Origin: Lachnospiraceae bacterium
GTDB taxonomy: Bacteria; Bacillota; Clostridia; Lachnospirales; Lachnospiraceae
Assembly: GCA_022767285.1 (NCBI GenBank)
Contig: JALENY010000010.1
Location: forward strand, 124,001-188,000
Length of the DNA stretch: 64,000 nucleotides
Direction: 5' to 3'
Positions 28,679 through 36,347 of this stretch are shown one piece after another. Position 1 is the stretch's first letter, and the number at the start of each line of letters is the position of its first letter. The position numbers and the translations under genes were made by a program. A model generated the notes under the pieces. The model made no database searches and had not been told where the DNA came from. It saw nothing but the letters and a program-made list of their open reading frames with translations.

Positions 28679-30023
28679 CAATACGAGGGAGATTATTCTT
28701 GATGTTTTGCTGGCGGTGAACCGTGACGGACAGAAAAGCCATGTGGTGATCCGCAATACGTTGGATAAGTATCAGTATCTGCCCAGACAGGATCGTGCCT
28801 TTATTCGCAGAGTCTGTGAGGGAACCATTGAGCAGATGATCTTCATTGATTATATCATTGATTCTTATTCCAGCATTAAAGTGCAGAAAATGAAGCCGGT
28901 GATCCGGGATATTCTGCGAAGTGCCGTGTATCAGATTGTATTTATGGACAGTGTGCCTGCATCAGCCGCGTGCAATGAGGCGGTTAAGCTGGCTCAGCGC
29001 AAGGGATTTTATAACCTGAAAAGTTTTGTAAACGGTGTTCTGCGCAGTATTGTCCGTGAACTGGAACAGGTGGAATACCCGTCCAGAAACAATCTGATGG
29101 AGTTCCTTTCCGTCACTTATTCCATGCCGAGATGGCTGGTAAAAAGGTGGACAGATGAGTTCGGATCGATTGTGACTGAACTCATGCTGAAAGAGTTTTT
29201 AAAGGAAAGACCAACCACCGTGCGTCTGACCACCAGCGGTGTGGAGAAAAAAGAGATCCTGAAAAGTCTGAAACGACAGGGCGTGAAAGTAAGACATGCG
29301 CCCTATCTTTGCTATGCTTATGAGATCAGTGAATTCAATTTTATCCAGGCACTGGAAGCGTATCGAAACGGCTGGATCTACATACAGGATGTCAGTTCCA
29401 TGCTTGTGGCGGAGGCGGCTGCGCCGAAGCAGGGTGACTTTGTGGTTGACCTGTGTGCTGCCCCCGGCGGAAAAAGTCTGCATGTGGCGGACAAACTGGG
29501 CCGATACGGCATGGTAGAAGCACGGGATCTGACAGAGGCGAAAGTAGCTTTGATCCAGGAAAACATTCAGAGAATGGATCTGATCAATGTACGGGCTGTT
29601 CAGGCAGATGCCACCATTTATGATGGTGGCCTGGAGGGCAGAGCGGATATCGTGCTTGCCGATGTTCCGTGTTCCGGCATGGGAGTGATCGGCAGAAAAG
29701 CAGATATCAAATATAAACTGACTTCCATGCAGTTGGAAGAGCTTGTTTTGCTCCAGCGAAGGATCCTTCACAATGCCGCTTCCTATGTAAAACCGGGCGG
29801 AACCCTGATTTACAGCACCTGCACCATCGGGAAAAAAGAAAATCTGGAAAATATACAGTGGTTTATTGAAAATTATCCATATGAACTGGACAGCCTGGAT
29901 CCCTATATTCCGGATGCGCTGCACAGTCTGACCACCAGAGAAGGGTATCTGCAGCTTTTGCCGGGTATCCACAGGACAGACGGATTTTTCCTGGCGAGGC
30001 TGAAAAGGAGAAACGATGTGTAA
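28668..30023 (+). CDS. rsmB: 16S rRNA (cytosine-967-C5)-methyltransferase RsmB
   Basis: SAM-dependent RNA methyltransferase of 451 residues. An N-terminal NusB-like RNA-binding domain (about 1-140) precedes the Rossmann catalytic domain. Motifs are DLCAAPGGKSLH (SAM site), ADVPCSGMG with the TC-type Cys, and YSTCTI with the nucleophile Cys. The start is GTG, supported by AGGAGG at 28654-28659, inside the end of the metallopeptidase gene. It overlaps rlmN by 8 bp. Confidence 0.93.
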   Translation: MTTNNTREIILDVLLAVNRDGQKSHVVIRNTLDKYQYLPRQDRAFIRRVCEGTIEQMIFIDYIIDSYSSIKVQKMKPVIRDILRSAVYQIVFMDSVPASAACNEAVKLAQRKGFYNLKSFVNGVLRSIVRELEQVEYPSRNNLMEFLSVTYSMPRWLVKRWTDEFGSIVTELMLKEFLKERPTTVRLTTSGVEKKEILKSLKRQGVKVRHAPYLCYAYEISEFNFIQALEAYRNGWIYIQDVSSMLVAEAAAPKQGDFVVDLCAAPGGKSLHVADKLGRYGMVEARDLTEAKVALIQENIQRMDLINVRAVQADATIYDGGLEGRADIVLADVPCSGMGVIGRKADIKYKLTSMQLEELVLLQRRILHNAASYVKPGGTLIYSTCTIGKKENLENIQWFIENYPYELDSLDPYIPDALHSLTTREGYLQLLPGIHRTDGFFLARLKRRNDV

Positions 30024-31056
30024 AAAAGATATCAAATCCATGTCAGTGAATGAATTGAAAGGACTGGCTGCCGCATACGGAGAAAAGCCTTTTCGGGCAA
30101 AACAGTTATATGAGTGGATGCATAAAAAACTGGCCTCTTCCTATGAGGAGATGACAAATCTTCCGAAGGCTTTCCGTGAAAAACTGGAACGGGACCTGCC
30201 TTACCTCTGTCTGGAGGCATTGGAGGTACAGGTATCAAAACTGGATGGGACCAGAAAATATCTTTTTCGTCTGCCGGATGGCAATGTGATCGAAAGTGTT
30301 CTGATGAAGTATCACCACGGCAATTCCGTATGCATTTCCTCCCAGGTGGGATGCCGGATGGGATGCCGTTTCTGCGCCTCCACCATCGGCGGCTGGACAC
30401 GAAATTTGAGTCCGGGCGAGATGCTGGATCAGATCTATCGAATTCAGACCCTGTCCGGGGAGCGGGTATCCAACATTGTGATTATGGGAACCGGGGAACC
30501 CATGGACAACTACGACAATGTTCTGGATTTCCTTCATATGATATCCGATGAACAGGGATTGAATATCAGCCAGAGAAATATTACTGTTTCCACTTGCGGT
30601 ATTGTGCCGAAAATACGGCAGCTCGCAGGTGAAAAACTTCAGATTACCCTGGCTATTTCCCTGCATGCATCCACCGATGAAAAGCGGAAGGAACTGATGC
30701 CCATTGCTTACAAATATACCATGGGGGAACTTCTGGATGCGGTAAAAGATTACTACCGGGAAACCGGAAGACGCATTACCTTTGAATACAGTCTGGTGGC
30801 AGGAAAAAATGACACGGAAGAGGATGCAAGGCTTCTGGCAGATAAGATCCGTGGTCTGAACTGCCACGTGAATCTGATTCCGGTAAACCCCATAAAAGAG
30901 CGGGATTTCAGGCAATCAGACAAAAATGATATTGAGTTATTTAAAAATAAACTTGAAAAATACGGAATTAATGTTACTATTAGAAGAGAAATGGGCCGGG
31001 ATATTGACGGGGCCTGTGGACAACTGAGAAAGAGTTACCTGGAAAGAGAGATTTGA
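30016..31056 (+). CDS. rlmN: Dual-specificity RNA methyltransferase RlmN
   Basis: Radical-SAM enzyme of 346 residues that methylates C2 of A2503 in 23S rRNA and A37 in some tRNAs. The radical-SAM cluster motif CRMGCRFC (CX3CX2C) and the later conserved Cys in GACGQL, which forms the methyl-carrying intermediate, are both present. An N-terminal RNA-binding helical domain precedes. It is the Cfr relative found in most bacteria, not a resistance form as far as can be judged. Three bases separate it from the phosphatase gene. Confidence 0.95.
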   Translation: MCKKDIKSMSVNELKGLAAAYGEKPFRAKQLYEWMHKKLASSYEEMTNLPKAFREKLERDLPYLCLEALEVQVSKLDGTRKYLFRLPDGNVIESVLMKYHHGNSVCISSQVGCRMGCRFCASTIGGWTRNLSPGEMLDQIYRIQTLSGERVSNIVIMGTGEPMDNYDNVLDFLHMISDEQGLNISQRNITVSTCGIVPKIRQLAGEKLQITLAISLHASTDEKRKELMPIAYKYTMGELLDAVKDYYRETGRRITFEYSLVAGKNDTEEDARLLADKIRGLNCHVNLIPVNPIKERDFRQSDKNDIELFKNKLEKYGINVTIRREMGRDIDGACGQLRKSYLEREI

Positions 31057-31059
31057 TTA

Positions 31060-31800
31060 ATGAAGACATATTCTGTTACAGATGTGGGGCGGAGAAGAAA
31101 AATTAATCAGGATTATGTGTTTGCTTCCACGAAAGCCGTGGGGAATCTGCCAAATCTCTTTATCGTTGCAGACGGTATGGGAGGACACAATGCAGGAGAC
31201 TATGCGTCCCGCTGTGCTGTCAACACCATAAAAGAGTATATTGAGCAGAATGAAGGACAGAATCCGATTAAACTGATTCACGAAGCCATACAGCTTGCCA
31301 ATGCCAGATTGCTGGATGAGGCTTCAAAACAGATGGAACTGGCTGGCATGGGAACCACGATCGTTGTGACAACGATCTGCGGCCATTATGCTTACACAGC
31401 CAATGTTGGGGACAGCAGGCTGTATCTGATCGCAGATGATGAGATTCGGCAGATTACAAAAGACCATTCGCTGGTCGAAGAGATGGTTCGGCTTGGTCAA
31501 CTTACAAAAGAGGAAGCCAGATGCCACCCGGATAAAAATATTATCACCCGGGCCCTTGGGGTATCCCGGCAGGTGGATGTGGATTTCTTTGATTATAAAC
31601 TGGAACCGGACAGCATTTTGCTGATGTGTTCCGACGGACTCAGTAATATGATAGATGACGAGGGAATTCTCCAGATTGCTGCCGGGGACGGCTCCATTGA
31701 GGAGAGGGCACTGATGTTAATAAGGACAGCAAATGATCACGGTGGAAAGGATAATATAGCCGTTATCCTGATTGAGCCGGATACGAATGAGGTGGAATGA
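31060..31800 (+). CDS. prpC: PP2C-type protein Ser/Thr phosphatase
   Basis: Metal-dependent phosphatase of 246 residues that opposes the kinase encoded next. Metal-site motifs are INQDY near the start, VADGMGGHNAG, GMGTT, GDSR, and the C-terminal GGKDN. It is cytoplasmic. The prpC-prkC-rsgA order is standard in Firmicutes, and prpC overlaps the kinase start by 4 bp. In relatives this pair tunes wall synthesis, division and spore germination. Confidence 0.94.
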   Translation: MKTYSVTDVGRRRKINQDYVFASTKAVGNLPNLFIVADGMGGHNAGDYASRCAVNTIKEYIEQNEGQNPIKLIHEAIQLANARLLDEASKQMELAGMGTTIVVTTICGHYAYTANVGDSRLYLIADDEIRQITKDHSLVEEMVRLGQLTKEEARCHPDKNIITRALGVSRQVDVDFFDYKLEPDSILLMCSDGLSNMIDDEGILQIAAGDGSIEERALMLIRTANDHGGKDNIAVILIEPDTNEVE

Positions 31801-33950
31801 TGTTAAAAGAGGGAATGATCGTAGCTGAACGATATGAGATAATCAGCAAGATCGGCACAGGCGGCATGGCCGATGTATACAAAGCAAAAGATCATAAATT
31901 GAACCGTTTTGTGGCGGTAAAAGTTATGAAATCCGAGTTCCGTGAGGATCGGAACTTTATTACAAAATTCAGAAGAGAGGCTCAGGCAGCTGCCGGTCTG
32001 GCCAATCCGAATATTGTCAACGTATTTGATGTGGGTGAAGATAACGGTGTATACTTTATCGTCATGGAACTGGTCGAGGGTATTACACTGAAAGAGTATA
32101 TTGCCAAAAAAGGAAAACTGAGTGTTCGCGAGGCCACAAGCATCGCCATTCAGGTATGTATGGGCCTGGAAGCCGCTCATGCACAGAATATTGTGCACAG
32201 AGATGTAAAACCGCAGAATATTATTATTTCCACGGACGGAAAAGTTAAAGTTACAGACTTTGGTATTGCGCGCGCCGCTTCCTCCAACACCATCAGCGCA
32301 AATGCTATGGGTTCCGTGCATTACAGCTCACCGGAGCAGGTGCGCGGCGGTTTTGCGGATGCAAAAAGTGATATTTACTCCGTTGGTATCACCATCTATG
32401 AGATGGTGACCGGTCGTGTTCCGTTTGACGGCGATACCACCGTTGCGATTGCGATCAAACATCTTCAGGATGAGATGGAGGCACCTTCCAGATTCACACC
32501 GGAATTGCCGCGCAGCTTGGAGCAGATTATTTTCAAATGTACACAGAAGAGCCCGGACCGCAGATACAATACTATGTCTGAGGTGATCGCGGATCTGAAA
32601 CATTCGCTGATCGACCCCAACGGTGATTTTGTGACTCTGATGCCGCTCAGTGATCATGCGCGGACTGTTGTGATCTCAAACGATGAGATGGCAGCCATCA
32701 AAGCCGGCCGTCAGGCTGCACGCGTGGAGGAGCCGGTTCAGACCACATTCAGCAGTACGGCTTCCGCCAGAAAAGGATATGAGCAGCCGGAGGATGACGA
32801 TTACGACGAGGATGATGACTATGACGATGAGGAAGGCGGTATCAGCAGTAAGCTGGAAAAGGCCATGACCATCGGAGGCTTCATCATTGGTGCGCTGATC
32901 ATCTGTATTTTGATTTACGTTATTGCACAGGCAGCCGGAATTTTCAAATTCGGTTCCGGGAAAGACAAAGATGCCACTCCTACACCGACCGAAAATCCCA
33001 CGGAAACTGTGGCGGATGATGAGCAGGTTGAGGTGCCGACGATTATCGGCATGACACCGGAGAACGCTCAGGCAGAAGCGAATAAATTCAATCTCGGTAT
33101 CACAAAAGTTGCAGAAGCTCCTTCTGAGTTCCCTGCAGGTACGATCTGTGACCAGGATCCGGAACCTGGAACAAGAGTTGATAAAAATACAACGATTACT
33201 TACACGGTAAGCACCGGAAACAGTGAGCTGGTGATCCCTGATGTGGTGAACCGCACTGCCACAGAAGCTCAGCAGATGCTGGCGGATGCCGGTATTACCA
33301 AGATCAAGCTCGAAGAAAAAGCAAGTGATTCCGTTGCTATCGGAAATGTTATTACTGTAAATCCTGCTGTGGGAGCAACGGTGAGCGCAGATGATACGGT
33401 TACCCTTTCCATCAGTACCGGAGCCAGCACAGAGAAATGCCGTGTTCCGGAAGTCAGAGGATATTCAGAGGCGGATGCTACCGATATTATGACCAGCGCG
33501 GGTCTGACCGTAAGAACAAAGAAGGGTCAGTCAGAACGTGTGGGAATTGGTGAGGTTATGGAACAGAGTATCGAGGCAGGCACCGAAGTCAGTGCAGGTA
33601 CTGAAATCATCTTGACCATCAATTCCGAAGATGCAGGGGATGAACCGTCAGAAAGCACCGGAAATTCCGACAGTACTGAGTATGCGTCTCAGAGCAAATG
33701 GAGATGTAACGAAAAGGTTGGTGCACCCAGCAACTATACCGGCGGTCCGGTAAAACTGGTGCTGGAGCAGACAGTAAATGGAGAAAAAGTGACAACGACG
33801 ATATTGGAACAGGACAGCATTTCGTTCCCATATGAGTTGGATATAGTTGGGGCTGATGGTGTGACAAGCGGAAAGGTTCTCATGTATGAGCTGGTAAACG
33901 GAACCTATAAGCTGCGCTGCAATTGGCCGGTAACTTTCTCGGAGCAGTAG
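31797..33950 (+). CDS. prkC: PASTA-domain Ser/Thr protein kinase PrkC/Stk1
   Basis: Membrane kinase of 717 residues. The cytoplasmic kinase domain (about 10-270) has a Gly-rich loop, catalytic VHRDVKPQN and DFGIARA. A long juxtamembrane linker with an Asp/Glu-rich run (about 325-345) leads to one membrane helix (about 360-380). Three extracellular PASTA repeats follow (about 415-480, 483-548, 551-615); they bind muropeptides or lipid II in relatives. The last ~100 residues, after an acidic Ser/Thr linker, form an extra beta-rich domain not matched to PASTA. It likely signals wall status to the dcw genes downstream. Confidence 0.94.
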   Translation: MMLKEGMIVAERYEIISKIGTGGMADVYKAKDHKLNRFVAVKVMKSEFREDRNFITKFRREAQAAAGLANPNIVNVFDVGEDNGVYFIVMELVEGITLKEYIAKKGKLSVREATSIAIQVCMGLEAAHAQNIVHRDVKPQNIIISTDGKVKVTDFGIARAASSNTISANAMGSVHYSSPEQVRGGFADAKSDIYSVGITIYEMVTGRVPFDGDTTVAIAIKHLQDEMEAPSRFTPELPRSLEQIIFKCTQKSPDRRYNTMSEVIADLKHSLIDPNGDFVTLMPLSDHARTVVISNDEMAAIKAGRQAARVEEPVQTTFSSTASARKGYEQPEDDDYDEDDDYDDEEGGISSKLEKAMTIGGFIIGALIICILIYVIAQAAGIFKFGSGKDKDATPTPTENPTETVADDEQVEVPTIIGMTPENAQAEANKFNLGITKVAEAPSEFPAGTICDQDPEPGTRVDKNTTITYTVSTGNSELVIPDVVNRTATEAQQMLADAGITKIKLEEKASDSVAIGNVITVNPAVGATVSADDTVTLSISTGASTEKCRVPEVRGYSEADATDIMTSAGLTVRTKKGQSERVGIGEVMEQSIEAGTEVSAGTEIILTINSEDAGDEPSESTGNSDSTEYASQSKWRCNEKVGAPSNYTGGPVKLVLEQTVNGEKVTTTILEQDSISFPYELDIVGADGVTSGKVLMYELVNGTYKLRCNWPVTFSEQ

Positions 33951-33953
33951 TCC

Positions 33954-34844
33954 ATGCAGGGAAAGATTATGAAGGGAATTGCCGGATTCTACTACGTTGA
34001 TGTGGTAGGATCCGGGATTTATGAATGCAAAGCAAAAGGTATATTTCGAAAAGAGAAAAAGAAGCCCCTGGTGGGCGATAATGTGGAGATTGCTGTCCTG
34101 GACGAAGCTGCCCGGGAGGGTAATCTTGTTCAGATTTTACCCAGAAAAAACGAACTGATCCGGCCGGCTGTGGCGAATGTGGATCAGGCGCTGATCATTT
34201 TTGCCATGGAAGATCCGAAGCCCAATTATATGCTGCTGGACCGTTTCCTCATCATGATGGAGATGCAGAAAGTACCAGCTGTCATCTGTATGAATAAAAC
34301 GGATCTCGGTACAGCAAAGGAGATGGAAGAATTTCGAAGCGCCTATGAAAAAGCCGGTTACAAAGTCGTTTTTACCAGTGTAAAGGAACCAGAAGGTCTG
34401 GATGCTTTTTCGGAACTTCTGAAGGATAAAACCACAGTAGTGGCAGGTCAGTCGGGTGTGGGAAAATCTTCTCTTATTAATCAGGTTCAGAAGGAGATCA
34501 GTATGGAAACCGGTGAGACCAGTAAAAAGCTGGGCCGTGGCAGACATACGACCCGCCACTCTCAGCTGATCCGGATTGACTGTGATACGTATATTATGGA
34601 TACTCCCGGATTTAGCTCCCTGGACGTGGATTTTGTGAATATTAAGGCAGAAGATCTGAGACTTTGTTTCCCGGAATTTCATGAGTATGAAGGGGAATGC
34701 CGGTTTTTGGGATGCAGTCATACGCACGAACCGGGATGTGCGGTGAAAGCTGCGCTGGAAGAAGGTAAGTTTAGCGGACTCCGCTATCAGAACTATATCA
34801 CAATGTATAAAGAACAAAAGGAAAGAGAAAAGAGGAGGTATTAA
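33954..34844 (+). CDS. rsgA: Ribosome small-subunit biogenesis GTPase RsgA
   Basis: Circularly permuted GTPase of 296 residues that assists late 30S assembly. An N-terminal OB fold is followed by G4 (CMNKTD), G1 (GQSGVGKSS) and G3 (DTPG) in the permuted order. A C-terminal zinc knuckle carries Cys and His (CRFLGCSHTHEPGC). Start at 33954 is used, but ATG at 33969 behind AGGGAAAG is also possible. Follows prkC after 3 bp. Confidence 0.95.
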   Translation: MQGKIMKGIAGFYYVDVVGSGIYECKAKGIFRKEKKKPLVGDNVEIAVLDEAAREGNLVQILPRKNELIRPAVANVDQALIIFAMEDPKPNYMLLDRFLIMMEMQKVPAVICMNKTDLGTAKEMEEFRSAYEKAGYKVVFTSVKEPEGLDAFSELLKDKTTVVAGQSGVGKSSLINQVQKEISMETGETSKKLGRGRHTTRHSQLIRIDCDTYIMDTPGFSSLDVDFVNIKAEDLRLCFPEFHEYEGECRFLGCSHTHEPGCAVKAALEEGKFSGLRYQNYITMYKEQKEREKRRY

Positions 34845-34847
34845 GAA

Positions 34848-35510
34848 ATGATTGAGTTAGCCCCATCGATTTTATCAGCAGATTTTAATATCCTGGGACA
34901 ACAGATCAAAGAATTGGAGGCGGTCGGTGTCAAATGGCTGCACATCGATGTTATGGACGGTGATTTTGTGCCGAACATTTCATTTGGAATGCCGGTGATC
35001 GCATCCATCCGAAAAGAATCCAATTTGTTTTTTGATGTACACATGATGGTGACAGAACCTATTCGGTATGTCAAAGACATTGCCAATGCCGGTGCGGACA
35101 TGATCACAGTACATCTGGAAGCCTGTGAAGACTGCGAAGCTGTCATTGAAAAAATCCATAAATGCGGATGCAAAGCCGGCATCACCATCAAACCCAGTAC
35201 TTCAGTAGGAGAACTGGAACCTTTCCTTGATATGGTGGATATGGTTTTGCTCATGAGTGTTCAGCCCGGTATGAGCGGTCAGTCCTACATTGCATCTTCC
35301 ACGGAACGCATTCATCAGGTGCGGGAGATGATTGAGGAGCGAGGTCTGGATATTGATCTTCAGGTAGATGGCGGCATCAATGAAAAGACCATAGCTACGG
35401 TTCTGGAAGCTGGTGCTAATATTATCGTAGCCGGTTCCGCAGTTTTTGACGGTGACATTTCCACAAATGTTAAAAAATTGTGCGGTATCGTGGGAGAATA
35501 TGACAAATGA
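34848..35510 (+). CDS. rpe: Ribulose-phosphate 3-epimerase
   Basis: TIM-barrel epimerase of 220 residues in the pentose phosphate pathway, converting ribulose 5-phosphate and xylulose 5-phosphate. Family motifs are PSILSADF, HIDVMDGDFVPN, VHMMV and VDGGIN, which hold the metal and phosphate ligands. AGGAGG lies 10 bp before the start. It overlaps thiN by 4 bp. Confidence 0.95.
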   Translation: MIELAPSILSADFNILGQQIKELEAVGVKWLHIDVMDGDFVPNISFGMPVIASIRKESNLFFDVHMMVTEPIRYVKDIANAGADMITVHLEACEDCEAVIEKIHKCGCKAGITIKPSTSVGELEPFLDMVDMVLLMSVQPGMSGQSYIASSTERIHQVREMIEERGLDIDLQVDGGINEKTIATVLEAGANIIVAGSAVFDGDISTNVKKLCGIVGEYDK

Positions 35511-36157
35511 AGACATTGATTATTACAGGGGGCAATATCGATAAGGATTTTGCCCTTTCTTTTATAGAAAAATTAGAAGCAGATTATGTGATCGGCGTGG
35601 ATCGGGGATTGAAGTTCTGCTATGAGCAGCAGATATTTCCGGATTATATCGTAGGTGATTTTGACAGTCTGCCTCCGAGAATTCTGGACTGGTATAAAAA
35701 GAACAGCAATGTGCCTGTTCGTGAATATAATCCTGTAAAAGACGCAACGGATACCATGATTGCGCTGGAGAAGGCACTGGAGCAGAACAGCAGCGAAATC
35801 TGGATTCTGGGAGGAACCGGAACACGGATCGATCATGTGCTCTGTAATATCCATATACTAAAGAATGCGTATTTGGCCGGTGTGGAGGCATATCTGGTGG
35901 ATGCCCACAATCGGATCAGCCTTCCGGTTGAGAAACATTTTTATCTTGAAAAAGAAGAACAGTTCGGTGATTATGTATCCTTCTTCCCGTTGGGAGAAGA
36001 AGTGGGCGGTCTGACCCTGAAGGGATTCAAATATCCGCTGGACGGATACTGCCTGCGGAACCTGGAAGGACTGGGAGTCAGCAACAAAATTTTAGATAAA
36101 CGGGCAGAAGTATCCTGGGAGACGGGGATACTGGTAGAAATAGAAAGCAGAGATTGA
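35507..36157 (+). CDS. thiN: Thiamine pyrophosphokinase
   Basis: Enzyme of 216 residues that makes thiamine diphosphate from thiamine and ATP. Motifs are IGVDRGL, GDFDS, the metal-binding DATDT, and GGTGTRIDH. The C-terminal beta domain carries the thiamine site. Last gene of the murE-thiN run; no TPP riboswitch was seen. The AT-rich toxin-like gene begins after a 190-bp gap. Confidence 0.93.
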   Translation: MKTLIITGGNIDKDFALSFIEKLEADYVIGVDRGLKFCYEQQIFPDYIVGDFDSLPPRILDWYKKNSNVPVREYNPVKDATDTMIALEKALEQNSSEIWILGGTGTRIDHVLCNIHILKNAYLAGVEAYLVDAHNRISLPVEKHFYLEKEEQFGDYVSFFPLGEEVGGLTLKGFKYPLDGYCLRNLEGLGVSNKILDKRAEVSWETGILVEIESRD

Positions 36158-36201
36158 TGGGGACGTTCCCAAAAGTATCATTTCTGTGCATCGTAAAGCG
36201 T

Positions 36202-36228
36202 GTTACTGGTCACGTAGTGAACAGTAAC
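36202..36228. repeat. Inverted repeat upstream of the pore-forming-like gene
   Basis: Arms GTTACTGGTCAC and GTGAACAGTAAC around GTA, 11 of 12 positions paired and no T run, about 40 bp before the -35 box. It looks like an operator or the scar of an insertion. Just upstream, GGGGACGTTCCC (36159-36170) directly follows the thiN stop. Confidence 0.5.
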
Positions 36229-36267
36229 ATCAATTGAGTTATATCTGACAAAAACAAATAGCGAACA

Positions 36268-36296
36268 TTGAGTTTTTGTGATTCGTGTGGTAAAAT
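36268..36296 (+). promoter_or_regulatory. Sigma-A promoter of the secreted protein gene
   Basis: TTGAGT (36268-36273), 17-bp spacer, TAAAAT (36291-36296), about 50 bp before the start. It gives this gene a transcript separate from thiN. Confidence 0.65.
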
Positions 36297-36347
36297 TAGT
36301 ATGTCATATTTTATTATGAATATCAAAGGAAGGATGAGGCGCATAGG

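Noticed and set aside
36202-36228. Terminator after thiN
   Set aside because: The hairpin is nearly perfect but has no T run on either side, so it is listed as an inverted repeat instead.
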